Position numbers and translations under genes: made by a program | The notes under the pieces: generated by a model | The model's input: only the letters and a program-made list of their open reading frames with translations | Databases searched by the model: none | Told to the model about the DNA's origin: nothing | Shown here: positions 42,226 to 53,533 of the stretch, in pieces | Numbering within the stretch: the stretch's first letter is position 1 | How the letters are laid out: the number at the start of each line of letters is the position of its first letter | Assembly (NCBI RefSeq): GCF_905163445.1 | Contig: NC_053189.1 | Coordinates: 19,052,001 to 19,116,000, forward strand | Direction of reading: 5' to 3' | DNA length: 64,000 bases | DNA from: Pararge aegeria | Taxonomy: Eukaryota; Arthropoda; Insecta; Lepidoptera; Nymphalidae

Positions 42226-43779
42226 ATTACAGAAATTATAAATTCAGTAATTTCAATTCCTTCTGGGAAAGTGTTTGAAAATTTAACATAATAACTCTAA
42301 TAAAGTTTTGTACTGGATAGGTTATATATCAGTTTAGTTTTGCCCAAATTTCGTCCAAAATGATTGTAGATACAGGACATACATGGACATGCAAACTCCT
42401 CATTTAAGGCTTAACGATGCTGAATATATAAATTATTGCCACATTTATAAGAATTTCAGTGCCGGAACTAATAAAAAAATGCTAGAAATTTTCTTGGTTA
42501 ACCTTTGGCATACGAATCAACTAACAATGTGACTTAGATTCTTCCTTTAACGATTACCATTCTTTTTTAGAAAATAGGATCTAAGACTGACGGATACCTA
42601 GCAATTTTTCTTTCAAACTTCCAAAGACGGGTACCCATCAGGTTATTAACTGGTCAACGTTGCTTAACCAGCGCTATGGACTTATATGTAGGGTTGCTGT
42701 TAAGCCACACATCAGTAATGCTGTCATTTGTTATAGGGAATTCTATGCAATTCAGTGCACTTGCGATTGGCAAAATTTACGTGATTTAAGGTTTCAAATA
42801 GTGGGTGACTAAAGCTTCGAAAGCAACAACACATATAATATTATTCACCGACCCCTCAGTCGTTTGTTTAAATATTATGTGGAAATACCATCTGTACTTA
42901 ATATCATAGGTATATTTGGTATCTGATCTATTGAGCTAGGCGTAGACTGTGTAAGAGTATGCTGCGCCTATTGACGACGTCAATCAAACCTTTATCTTAT
43001 AAATATCAACGTTTTAGGATAAGGTTAAATAAAATAAACGTTCGTAATATTCTTAGTACACAAAACACAAAAATTAGATTCGTCTGTTTTATAATTCTAT
43101 TGTAGAGTAGCGGGTAAACTTTATGTAACAGCAAAAATATATTTTGGCAACAGTTGCCGAGATCGCGTGGATTTTATGTCGAGTTAAAACAAAAGCAATG
43201 TAAAGATAACTTACTTCGCGAAACTTTAATAAAAGGCAGAGCTATTGTAGATGCCACTTTCCACAGCAGCTATTTCTCAATATTATAAGTTAAATGTGTG
43301 GTTGTAGACAGACGGTAATCTGTAGAGCTAATGAACTCAGCTTTCGTATTTTGTTTTCAAAACGCGAAAATTACTTTACAGATTTACTTGATTCTTTTAC
43401 ACAACATTGTGAGGGTTGTCCTTTTTGACGTGATATAGTTTCTTATTGTGATACACAGAACCATCTGATGTACTCACCATAGACTCACGTTTTACCAAAC
43501 CTGTTATTTGTGGTCGAGGATTCCGTGTCACTACTACGTAGAGACTGGGAACAACTATTAAATAGTTCATTTAAGCTATTTTTAAACAACCACACCCAAA
43601 CTTATTACAACCAAGGTTTAGCTTAGCATAAATAAAATAGTTATAGTTCTACCAAACTTTTCAGCCGCAATCTCAATTTTCCTCACTCGTTCTTCTCCTG
43701 GTTATTTTTGTCTCTCTCTTGTCTGAGAATTTTAATATTCGGACCATCTGAATGCACGAATGGTTTACAGAAATGGTAA
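42226..43779. other. Unassigned AT-rich stretch
   Basis: No open frame above about 60 codons and no matched repeat. It ends at the 36-bp hairpin. Confidence 0.35.
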
Positions 43780-43857
43780 ACGGGACATCGGATTGGTTTT
43801 TCATAATTTAGCAGCTCAGCCGCTGCTAAATTATGAAAAACCAATCCGATGTCCCGT
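43780..43857. repeat. Perfect 36-bp inverted repeat with 6-nt loop
   Basis: The arm 43780-43815 (beginning ACGGGACATCGG, ending TTTAGCAGC) is the exact reverse complement of 43822-43857, and the loop is TCAGCC. There is no mismatch in 36 bp. No known element ends flank it. Confidence 0.97.
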
Positions 43858-44816
43858 CCTCTATTACTAAAGTTTTATTGCGAATTGGAATCTAAAACGA
43901 GCACCCAATTAAAATACGATTGCGAAATGCGACCCGATACCTAATTAAAGTATATTGACAACATGCCCCGAAAATATTAAGTCGACGAGATTAAATGACT
44001 ATACCTAAGGGCTGGTACTGGTGGATTGTCTTAATTGCTAATTAAAATGAAATTCAATTTTGAAACGGTTCTCAGAGATATTTTCACGGATAACTTTGTC
44101 AGTGGTTTGTAGTTGGAAACTATATTTTGGAGACACATAATTAACCATCCTGCTAGCGAAATTAGATACTTTCAGTACTAAGGTGTTCCGCTATATCTAA
44201 TAAATTTCTTGAATGAGCGTTCATTGTTAATATTTATTTATTTTTCTTTATTATTTTATATGCTCCGCCTATCTCTTTTCTGTAGCTGTATTTCACGTCA
44301 TTGATGACTAGTATAAAACTCTGTATTATAATAAAAAGGGCGCTAAATTGTATTTTAGTACCAGTAAAGCACTACTCCATGTTTATTTTTGCCGCTAAGC
44401 AGCATTCCCGTTCTTCGAACCCTTTCTGTGTTCCGGGCTGAATGTTCCTAGGGGTACCGGGCTGATTAATTTTTGTGGGGTACAATAAAAGTACTACGTT
44501 CATACATACTGTGCATACCAAGTGGAAGTCTTTTTATTATTAAAAGACAATTTGAAGTAGTTAAGCTATGCTGCAAATTCAAAGAGGAATAAACATTTGT
44601 TCAAAACAAATACAATAGAATACCAAATTATGTTAAACCGGCCGTTACTGAGGCATATCGTCCGCGAAAACATTACCCATTCAAAAATACTGCAAGTACA
44701 AAAAACAGCGAGGCGGGTGACAGCCGGCGACTGAAAAACTTACGCAGATAAAACATGGCGGACCCCGCCGGACTCAGCTGAATATATATGAGTTATATTC
44801 GGAGCTTATTGGAAAT
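43858..44816. other. Unassigned stretch
   Basis: No repeat or coding match. Confidence 0.35.
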
Positions 44817-44975
44817 GGGCTGTTATGCTAGTAGTTACTCTGTTAGACTGTGAATCATAAGGTGTCTGGTTTGAATCCCGGGTCTGTACAGCAAATTTTA
44901 GAGATAGATTATTTGCCAAGAAGAAAGTAGGTAGGGAAAATTGGGCACTTTACCTCCGGCGAGAAGCACGTCTTT
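44817..44975 (+). repeat. tRNA-derived SINE remnant
   Basis: TTATGCTAGTAGTTACTC (A-box region) and CTGGTTTGAATCCCGGGTC (a strong B box) are in tRNA-like order. The body AAGAAAGTAGGTAGGG and CCTCCGGCGAGAAGCACG is not shared with the other SINEs here. Confidence 0.55.
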
Positions 44976-45654
44976 GGATCTTCGGATTATAACTAATCAC
45001 TAACCTGTAAACTAAAACTAAAATGCGTTACATCAGGGACTTTTTAAGGACGATTTCAATTTGTACCCTAAGGAGGCTTGTGTCGAGAAGTGGCATATAA
45101 ATTCGGCTGATGCCAGCATTCTTAAGGAATGAATGAAGAAATCTTGTATATAAATGTCTAAAAACACCTAGGTATATCGAAATATCTATAGGTGTTAGGT
45201 AAAAAAAGAAAATTGTATTTAAAGGACTACATTGTGTAATAGGTTTCGAAAAGGCCCCACGTGCCCGCCGCGCCTTTCCAGTAATGAGAGCAGATTCCGA
45301 GAAAAGCTGACTAGCATCGTTACGAGGTTTACAAGCGCTCCAAGCGGCTTTAACTTTTGGATTAAGTACCCGATAACACACTTAACTACTGTGTCGTAAG
45401 TATGTCTAAATATCGAGACCCTAGTTATTATTCCCGAGTAGGGCCAAATTCTGGTGAAAAATCCTTAACATTTAGGAATTTGGCAGTGTTCACCGCTGTT
45501 AAGCACGTGAAGTTGCCAGTCTTTATTATTATCACTAGTATAGGATGAGAAACGACAACATAAAAGGTATTGTAGGCAAGTTGCGCCAAACAGTTGCGTT
45601 GGTAAGGTTTAAGATGGGAGTATTGTTTTGGTGGTTCAAATTTGGCTGTACCTT
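44976..45654. other. Unassigned stretch with a 117-codon minus-strand frame
   Basis: The frame 45381-45028 contains RFLHSFLKNAGISRIYMPLL and LRVQIEIVLKKSL. It is ATG-led but in AT-rich DNA, with no domain I recognise and no splice or promoter support. It may be retroelement-derived or chance. Confidence 0.25.
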
Positions 45655-45992
45655 TGCTTCGTTATATGGGCTCAGAGTCACTCAGCGGGCGATGGATAGA
45701 GCTATGCTAGAAGTATCACCACGTGATCAAATCAGAAATGAGGACATCCAATGTGGCAATGGGCAGGGCACATAGCTCGGAGAACCGATGGACGTCGGGT
45801 TCTTAAGGTTCTGGAATGGCGACCCCGCACATGAAAACGCAGCGTAGATTGGCCCACAACGAGGTGGACAGATGACATCAGGTGAGTTGCTTGGAGCCGC
45901 TAGAGGCAAGCAGCCCAGAACCGTGTATTGTAGAACTCCCTACAAAAGATCTGTGTCCAACAGTGGACGTCGATTAGTTGAAATGATGATGA
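45655..45992 (+). pseudogene. RTE 3'-end fragment, degraded
   Basis: LRVTQRAMDRAMLEVSPRDQ and IRNEDI match the C-terminal region of the RTE protein at 23760-24650. Beyond it the nucleotide text GTGGCAATGGGCAGGGCACA, CGAGGTGGACAGATGACATC, and AGTGGACGTCGATTAGTTG follows the element to its (TGATGA) end. Small deletions break the frame. It lies in the opposite orientation to the main element. Confidence 0.85.
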
Positions 45993-46375
45993 TTTCTTTC
46001 GTTAATTAGAGAGCACATTGGGCTTTAATCGTTTTCACAATTCACTGTCCGTGAAGTTCGTTGTCAAAGCTCGCTATCCCACGCTGTCTAAACCAAAGAG
46101 TATAGGTTTCACAACAAGGAGGGTCTTCTCTGAACATAACCTCATCGAAGTCGAACCAGTAGTTTTAGGGATAAGACAAATAAACAATCACATTTGAATA
46201 TTGGATAGAGGTAGGCGTTACTTTAATTTTAAGGTAAATAGTCCTATTTCCTAGCTCATCAATGGGCGGTGAGGCTAGTACCGGTGCCGTGTAGGCCAAG
46301 AGGCTCAAATATGAAAACCTTGATAGCATTTTCAGTTTCACTTCACTTCAAGAGGCACAAACCTCTTAGAGTGCA
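45993..46375. other. Unassigned stretch
   Basis: No match; the LINE fragment that follows may extend slightly into it (46269-46375 is open in the same frame). Confidence 0.3.
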
Positions 46376-46545
46376 GTCTTTGGGGTCGTGGGGACCGGGA
46401 GCTCGAGCTAATTTTAAAGATCTGTTAAAGGAAAATAACGAGTCTACCGGTGATCCTAGAGATGGCGGTTGCTTTGGCAAAACTAACTTCCATACTTAGG
46501 CACTGTACCTCGCTGCGGTGTTTGCGAAGACGTTTTTTAGTGTTA
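46376..46545 (+). pseudogene. LINE C-terminal fragment, 'QRISLAIQRGN' family, internally deleted
   Basis: SLGSWGPGARANFKDLLKE and NESTGDPRDGG lead into a frame break with the central motif deleted. The nucleotide text then resumes at CTGTACCTCGCTGCGGTG and GAAGACGTTTT, as at 31470-31500. It carries a more N-terminal piece than the copy at 31370, so the two overlap and extend each other. Confidence 0.6.
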
Positions 46546-46620
46546 TTTTAGTACATAGGTTTTGTTTATTAATATTTTAATGACAATGACATTTGATTTA
46601 CAGTATTAGTAAAATATGTA

Positions 46621-46824
46621 TTTTACTCATATTGTAAATGTCAAAGTATAGTAGCTCGTTTATTTGTTTGTCGTTCCTTCACGCCCTAACTCAGTAACCA
46701 TTCAACCAATCAACTTGGATTTTGGCATTTGTAGTTTGTTGAAAGGACGGAGAGTATCATAGGCTACTACTCATCCCAGAAAAACAAACGATTCCCACGG
46801 GATATGTACGTGGGAAGCAGCTGT
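46621..46824 (+). mobile_element. Helitron-type element, diverged
   Basis: TTTTACTCATATTGTAAATG (worn 5' end), CGTTTATTTGTTTGTCGTTC, CTTCACGCCCTAACTCAG, CCCAGAAAAACAAACG and CCCACGGGATATG run to GGGAAGCAGCTG, the expected 3' end with CTAG mutated. Confidence 0.7.
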
Positions 46825-46862
46825 TTATTATAAAAGACAGACGAGTCTTTTGTAATAAACAG
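46821..46862. repeat. 18-bp hairpin with one wobble, 6-nt loop
   Basis: CTGTTTATTATAAAAGAC (46821-46838) pairs with GTCTTTTGTAATAAACAG (46845-46862) except one G.T-type position; the loop is AGACGA. It starts exactly at the 3' end of the Helitron copy. Confidence 0.92.
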
Positions 46863-46959
46863 TTTTTCAAGGCAAGAAAGCACAAATAATGTCCTTTTTG
46901 CGTTAATTTGATGATCATACTTTACTCTAATGCCCGCAAACAGTCGCACATTACGTAGA

Positions 46960-47075
46960 TCTCTGGATGTAGCTCCGCCCGCGGGCGCCGGCCGCCGCTC
47001 CCCGGGCGCCCATCAAGGTGAATGATACCATTGGCTGCGGAACACTCCCGCCAGCCCGGCGGTGCTGAGCTATTT
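46960..47075. other. GC-rich island, possible exon (strand unclear)
   Basis: CCCGCGGGCGCCGGCCGCCG and flanks stand out from AT-rich DNA. On the minus strand a frame reads SAPPGWRECSAANGIIHLDG then RPRAELHPEIY, between acceptor-like AAATAG and donor-like GATCTAC|GTAATG. On the plus strand a donor-like CATCAAG|GTGAATG is present. No domain is recognised. A CpG-rich regulatory island is equally possible. Confidence 0.25.
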
Positions 47076-47391
47076 GCTTTCATTACTTTGAAGCTTCGCA
47101 AATTGACAAAAAAAATATGACTGTTGTAAGAAACCATTATTATTTTTATTATTTTTTTAGTGTTTGTTGTTATAGCGGCAATAGAAAAACTTTATCTATG
47201 AAAATTACAACTGTCAAACTATCACGGCCCATTAGATACAGCCTGGTGACAGACAGACAGACAAACAGACCCTGAATTATTGTCTTAGTAATAGGGTCCC
47301 GTTTTACCGTATGCAACCCTAAAAAACTAAAGAAATATCAGTACCGAAAGGACGTGACGTATCTTTTTCCAAGAGGTATTCAAAGTTTTGA
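47076..47391. other. Unassigned stretch
   Basis: GACAGACAGACAGACAAACAGAC, a short (GACA)n run, lies near 47250. Confidence 0.4.
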
Positions 47392-47674
47392 CCGAATCGT
47401 TGCTCCAGTGGTTGGGATGTTCATCTGCGAATCACGAGGTCTCAGGTTGGATTCGCGAGTCGGCCCAAAAATGTTTCGGTATTGTGTGTTTGCTGTAAAA
47501 GAATTTTCAGTACCAGCACGTTAAGCTTACGGTCCTAGTTATTATCACTTCCTTGTGTTACTTGTCGGTAAAACCCAGTAGCCCACATTTTAGCACGTTG
47601 GTGGGTCTGTGCTTTAAGAACGCATCTCCCATTAAAGACAAGGCCTGTGCTCAGCTGTGAAACATGATGATGTT
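47392..47674 (+). repeat. tRNA-headed SINE with TGATGA tail
   Basis: TTGCTCCAGTGGTTGGGATG (A-box region) and CTCAGGTTGGATTCGCGAG (B box) form the head. The body has AGCACGTTAAGCTTACGGTC, and the end is GAAACATGATGATG. The tail again resembles RTE. Confidence 0.75.
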
Positions 47675-47729
47675 GTCATTTTTTACTTTTAGTGACAATA
47701 CATTATATAAAGTGTATACTTTGGGTAAA

Positions 47730-47794
47730 ATTGTATTTTCAATTTTTCCGTATTTTTAGTTGGTGTTCAATAAAAGTGTATTCATTCATTCATT
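47730..47794 (+). mobile_element. Solo LINE 3' tail, (ATTC)n family
   Basis: TTGGTGTTCAATAAAAGTGT followed by (ATTC)n at 47780-47794 matches the terminus of the fragment at 35975-36064 (GGTGTACAATAAAAGTGTAT). It is an extremely short 5'-truncated insertion. Confidence 0.7.
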
Positions 47795-47832
47795 ATTGTG
47801 TTGGGGGTATGACAGTGACATACGAAATACTG

Positions 47833-47935
47833 GCTAACCCGCTGTCGTACTCCCAACAGGCTAACCCACTACCATCTTAGAAAGCATCATCACTTACCAG
47901 GTAAGAATTCATTGAAGTAACTTGTAACGGAATGA
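47833..47935 (+). repeat. SINE tail fragment
   Basis: AACAGGCTAACCCACTACCA, TCTTAGAAAGCATCATCAC and TTACCAGGTAAGA, then TAACTTGTAA, match the tail block seen at 14450-14548 and 13640-13665. Confidence 0.6.
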
Positions 47936-48724
47936 AAAACACCTTGACACCGAAACCAACAACCGCGTCCAACTGGGCGGACCATTTCAGCTCGAACAGT
48001 TGTTCCCGAGCTTTACTTAGCCCGCCCACTGTCCCTAGGTTAGCAACGAGTCTCGAGTTCAAAACTATTTCAGTCTTATCAAAAGGATCAAAAGAGAATC
48101 CCTTAGAACCAGATACCCAATTTAAACATACGTTTTAAAGTGGTAAGGCCAAGGGAAAAGTAAAAGACATAAAAATAAAAAACAGCGTATAAAATCAAAG
48201 AACAGCGATAAAAGTTTACGAAATGTAGTTCACGAGGAGATTTACAGTTAGGTTAACCTTAAGTACCTACTTAACCGTACCATTCAAGTCCTAAGTATCG
48301 TACTAGTGTAAAAAAATATATTACGGCCTGAGCCGACGACTGACGACTAGATCAAACCCGAATCGATTGATAATGTTTCTATGGTACGAGTATCACGCGT
48401 ACGTTTTACGACAATACCCTTTACTAGATTTATTTTTAATTTGTATTTGATAATTTTTGACTGACAATAATTAACTACATACATATCAATAAAATTATTC
48501 AACTGATTGAGGTTCTCAATCAAAGCCAATTTGAATTGAGAATAATTACGAAAAATTTGTTTTTTAAATTGGCTTTATAAAGCACACAACGCAGCCCACC
48601 TTTGTTAGTTTGATAATTCAGAAAAATTGGTGGCACAATATAGTAGGAAAAAATTTGCGACACCTTGGATAATTAGGTTATATTAGGTGCCACCAAATGC
48701 TTCATGTACGTAAATAACGGAAGC
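47936..48724. other. Unassigned stretch
   Basis: Overlapping short frames at 47877-48138 on both strands show no domain. Confidence 0.35.
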
Positions 48725-48845
48725 ACCAGCGCCTTATGTGAGGTCCCACCTCAGCATTGTGCTACATACTCTGCCAAGCAAAATAAAACCCAGTGCTGAT
48801 TTTCAGCATGAACCCTAGTCCAGGGAGAATGGCATCGTGTTTAGT
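48725..48845 (+). repeat. Dispersed repeat 'CAGCATTGTGCT', copy 2
   Basis: Partner of 37600-37720: TCAGCATTGTGCTACAT, CCAGTGCTGATTTTCAGCAT and CCTAGTCCAGGGAGAATGG. Confidence 0.45.
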
Positions 48846-49579
48846 TTTACCATAAAACATAAACATATAAATATTATACATATTTGAAATCTCCACATTT
48901 ACATTTACTCTCTTGATAGTACATACTGGGAGATAATATTGTTAGGTTAATTCACCTCTCGCACAATTTACTGCTTTGTTGTGTAATGACTTATATATAA
49001 AAAATTGCAATTTTCAATGTCCTGTCGCCTAAAGTTCAGTTCAGAAGGTGTCGGCACGCTTTGACTATTTTGCTAACAAAAAGAAACTCCACAGTAATGT
49101 CCCCATATTCCAGTGGAACATGTTTTTACACGTCAAAGCGTTTGTAGCGTAAACTGTGCGCTTGTCAGTGACGTGAAAAATGAAAACTCTTTTGACAAAG
49201 AAACATTTGCTCGAAGCCCGAGGCTCGGGCTCGCGGGACGTCTCGCCACTCTGTTGAAGCTTCATTTATATGTAACTGTTTTTTTGCCCTACATTTATTA
49301 TAAGCGAAGTCGTTTACTTGACTTTACTAAAATAAACTCCAACAGACTGGATGTCCAGAGAGGTTGATTAAATATATTGTTTTATTAACCAGAGGTGAAA
49401 TTTTAATAAAATAACAATAAAGACTACACACACTTATATATTTTTAATAGAAATTAAAGCAAGAGTTTATACAGAACTAACAAAACACTCAATTTTATTT
49501 TATATCGCATAATTCATTAGTTTATTATATTCTTATCTTTTTCTTACTTGTCTTAAATTCTTTATCTATTATTATTTTA
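48846..49579. other. Unassigned stretch
   Basis: No match beyond short A/T runs. Confidence 0.35.
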
Positions 49580-49772
49580 CTAACTGTTGCACGTGGGATC
49601 CCGTGGGAACCGCTTGTTTTCCTGGGATAAAAAACATACCCGTTACCCGCCCGTCCGCCCGTTCCACTTAATGGCAAAAATCTATTTGATTTGTGAGATT
49701 TGTGTGTTTGAATTTGAGAAATGACAAACCAACAAACACATATACACAACAAATATAAAATATTAGTAAGGA
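49580..49772 (-). mobile_element. Helitron-type non-autonomous element, near full length
   Basis: Minus strand: TCCTTACTAATATTTTATAT, GTTTGTTGGTTTGTCATTTC, CCAGGAAAACAAGCGGTTCC and CACGGGATCCCACGTGCAAC, ending CAGTTAG|T. The terminal tetranucleotide is TTAG in place of CTAG. Confidence 0.75.
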
Positions 49773-51474
49773 TTATAAGTTAGCGCTTGACTATATTTGA
49801 CTCACACCCTAATCGGGATACCCCTTAAGGACCACTTACAACGCACTAGCCGCAGTATCAAAGAGGTCGTCATAATATTGTCGCTCAACGTTTTTCATTA
49901 TCTTTTAAAATCCAATTTAAATGTTAAAAGAAACAATAAAGTTGATTCATTTGAATCTGCACAAAGTGTTACGGAATAAATTAATTTATCTGTTAAATAG
50001 TCTGTTAAATAAATGAATTCCTTCGTTTAATTAAGATACGAATATTCAAAAAAAGCGAAATTGCTTGCCTTTTTGGAAAGTGTCGGTGATTAATATTTAA
50101 ATTGTCTCGGTGGAGGGAGGCGAGTCACTCGGTTGGCTGCGACTTGCGGAGCGCTGGGCAGGGGAATGGAAATCATAAGATATTTTAGATGATTCTAATT
50201 CCTGCAAATAATTTTTCTTGCCTTTTGGATAATAGTCGTTTCCATTTAGTTCATTACGCAAAAGACCTCTCGCGGGCTCTTTAGCTGATCCCTTAATTAC
50301 ACATTGCCCTTCAAGGTCACTCTTAACTATAGCTGGTTACGTGAAACAGATAGAAAATGTGACTGTGTGAATGAATATATAAGTCCTGATTGTCACAGCG
50401 TCATCAACACCCAGACTAAACTGCTGGGGTTAGAAGTTGAAATTTTGACATTAGGTTTCCTTTAAATCGTAAACATCAACGACTTAGAAAGGATTTTTTG
50501 AATTCCCACCCCAAAGGCGATAAAATAGGAGGTTGAAGTTTTTATGAACATCCGAAAATAAAACAAATATTTAGGTTTAAAGTGAAAATGAATGATTTAA
50601 AGGAAAATAAAAAAAGGCCTTAGCAAAAAAAGTTCATTGTTAAATAGGAATTTGTGTTTCTTTGGATGCGATGCTTTGCGGGAACTTCTCGTTACCAGAA
50701 CAATCCAGTAAATCGATGCGGAAACCCAATTTGATCGCATGCAGCCTCCCTCTCAATCAGTGAGACAAAGTCGCACTTGTTCAGCAGAGCAATTCACTTG
50801 AACCTGTGTCAAAGTAACAAAGCTTTGAAAAATGTTATCCGATTAGCGTAACTTGCTCCAGAAACAATGGCGCTGTAGATAAAGGGCTCCTTTAAGTAAG
50901 TAATGTTGCCAATTTGTGAGCCTTGTGTGAGAATTTGGCTTTTTCCTCCCCAGTTACAAAGCCCAAGCGCTAGCGGAGATTAAGAAAGTGCTTTGGTAAA
51001 ATAAGACATTGCGTGTGACGACATACATTTTGGGAGAGTAGTTTTCGTTTGAACGGATGTTGTTCGTGTTGCTGCTGACAACTGACTTGTATTATATATT
51101 AAGTGATTAATTTACCGTCTCACATCGTAAACTATCCGATGTACTGCATATACAAAGAATAGTACTAAGAAATTAACAAAATTACGCAGTTTTAAAACTG
51201 CTTACTCTACTTCTTTCAAGTGCAAATAGGCATTTTCTGGGCCAGCGGCGCCCAATCAAGATTATTGATAAGCGCCCAATTAATTACTGGTTTCATCAGG
51301 CAAGATTATAGCCAAGCGTAAGATTATCTAGAAAAACGTCATCAGATCTTTTTCAAAAATATTGCTACAGTATACGTTGCTTCTGCCAATGAGAAGTCAC
51401 CGTTTCAGCATCTTACCGACCCCTTCGTTGTTTGGTCCTACGAAGTTTTAATATCCATGGTTCGGGGTTGCTAA
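49773..51474. other. Unassigned stretch
   Basis: No gene or repeat recognised. A donor-like TTAA|GTAAGTAATG near 50897 lacks an exon. Confidence 0.35.
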
Positions 51475-51543
51475 TTTCCAGCGGCTCCCCGCGACTCGTT
51501 TAATGTCGTCGGTCCAGCATCTTCGGACCCCAACGCCCATGGA
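51475..51543 (-). pseudogene. Tiny RTE fragment
   Basis: CCAGCGGCTCCCCGCGACTC, GTTTAATGTCGTCGGTCCA and ATCTTCGGACCCCAACGCCC match 23838-23950 of the RTE element with about 40 bp deleted in the middle. No flanking RTE sequence remains. Confidence 0.75.
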
Positions 51544-52559
51544 TATATAGCTAAAATAAAAGTAATTTGTGTTAATTAAACTCCCGTAAGAAGGAATGAG
51601 GTAACGAAATAATTTCGATCACGCTGAAGGAGTTCTAAATGACACTTCCGAAGTAGGTAATTGAAACTCTTGCAACTGGAGTGTAATAAGTGTTTGGATA
51701 AGATACGTATATTTACATAATTTAGAAGGTGCTCCGTCACCTACCTGAAGTCTGCACCCAGCAACAGTTTCAAGTTTATCAACTCTGCGGTGTTTCATCA
51801 AATTGGGAAAGAAGTTTCGCGATGTTTACCCATTCTGCTCCTAATGTTTACATTTAGTCAATATATATTTGTGTTAATTAACCTTCTGAGTCGGTATTTT
51901 GGAGATTCTCAATAAAACGCATATGTAAACATATGTGTTATTGTGTAGTTTAGCGATATAATATGCTATATTTTCATCTATGTGGTTTGGAGAATCAAAA
52001 ATCAAGAAATTATATTGCACAGATATAGTCGCTGAGTGTAGCAATTTAAGCTTAGTGGATTATGGTTTTCTGCAGTAAGTAGTTTCTATACAATTATGTG
52101 GAAGGGGAATATGTGATATGGCCAAAACTGACGATCATCACAATTGTTGTTTTTGGTTGTGCATTCAGCCAATAGCGGTAGATCGTCAGCAACCAAATAA
52201 GAAAGATAGTCGGATTACACCCTGATGGCGTTTTTACGCAACCCCTACTTTATATACAATATTAAAGTTGGCGGATTGTTGTAACACTTATTTTCTTAAT
52301 GAACGGTTTCATCTGACACAATTTAGGTCTGAAAATATTCACAGCAAATATTTACATTACCAACACGTATTATTGGAAACAAATTTCGCTCTCCAATATC
52401 GTTAATTCCATTAAATAAATAAACATAAGAATTTAAACGAGCATTTATGTTTGTATAAATATTACCCAATAGTCAATACCCATACATCCGAAAAGCCGAA
52501 CGCGTATTATCTTTTAGTGCATTCCAATTTTTACGACGCAATATTACACGACCAACTAA
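51544..52559. other. Unassigned stretch
   Basis: No repeat or coding match. Confidence 0.35.
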
Positions 52560-52660
52560 AGAACCAGCCTAGCTGAGTATCTTGCAGGGTTCTTCTCGGT
52601 AGAATCTGCCGTAAGAACTGGTGGAAAAATAACTAAATACCTACTTTGAAAAGCCTAAAA
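52560..52660 (+). repeat. LINE 3'-UTR remnant
   Basis: GCTGAGTATCTTGCAGGG, TTCTTCTCGGTAGAATCTGC and ACCTACTTTGAAAAG match the 3' UTR family of 35622-37275, with an internal deletion. Confidence 0.65.
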
Positions 52661-53294
52661 ATTCATTATTATTTTATTTGCAGTTAGCATACTTAACTGA
52701 GTCACTAAAATATTGTTATGATGTTTTAATTGTTGAGGCTAGGTATGTTAATTTTATGAAATGGAAGTGCTAAAAAGTTTATTTGCATCATTAAGGGAGG
52801 TGGTTTCATGTATTTATGGCTAAGCCCGTGTTCCAACTCGATTTAACTTTTTACGATTGGAAATTCCGAACGCAGGCCATGTTTTCCAAAACAAATGTCA
52901 CGAGCATTTTCCGAACGAAAAATTTGCATGCGGCAGTGAACGCTTTTAGTGTTAATTTCGCGGTTGTGTTCGAAAAATAATTTCGAGATAGGTATACGGA
53001 AGTGTGCGCTAAGCTTTAAGCTGTTTATTTATTTATAATTTTGTGGGAAAATTTATTCATTGGTTGCATTCAGGCGCGCCTGGTCCGGACAGGCTCAGAT
53101 GTACCAGGGCCGCATATTCGTTTGAAGTTGCTCTAATTGGATACGTTTCCTTTTATTTGAATCAAATTAAATTATTTTGACAACCTCTGTGTGCAGCAGT
53201 GTGAACTGTAGACTTATTCATTAATGAGGGGTTTGTTACGCAATTTGCATTAAATGAAAATTCACCAACCGGTTACCAAAAATAATACAGATTT
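52661..53294. other. Unassigned stretch
   Basis: No match. The sequence leads into a LINE C-terminal fragment. Confidence 0.35.
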
Positions 53295-53400
53295 TTGCCA
53301 ATTAAAAGATTTAAGCGTGCATTGAGGAAATGGCTTTTACAAAATTCATATTATTCGCTTAAGGAACTTTTAGTGCACGGAAATAATTTACTTTTTTTAT
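53295..53400 (+). pseudogene. LINE ORF C-terminus (short fragment)
   Basis: LPIKRFKRALRKWLLQNSYY followed by SLKELL is the KKFK-x-x-LK-x-x-L-x-x-x-x-YYS motif that closes ORF2 in Jockey/CR1-like insect LINEs. The frame starts at TTG and upstream LINE sequence is not recognisable. It is probably a 5'-truncated copy of a family distinct from the one at 35622. Confidence 0.5.
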
Positions 53401-53533
53401 TGACATTAAAATGGCTTTATTATTTATTCCCAATATTCATCAGTACGTCGATATACTCTGCTATGAATTCGAAATTACAATCAGGGTTAGTGAATATCTC
53501 TATAATAGTTGTTATTTAAGAGTTATCCATTGA

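Noticed and set aside
44817..44890. Possible tRNA gene with strong B box
   Set aside because: No credible acceptor stem and no terminator T run at the right place; better explained as a SINE head.
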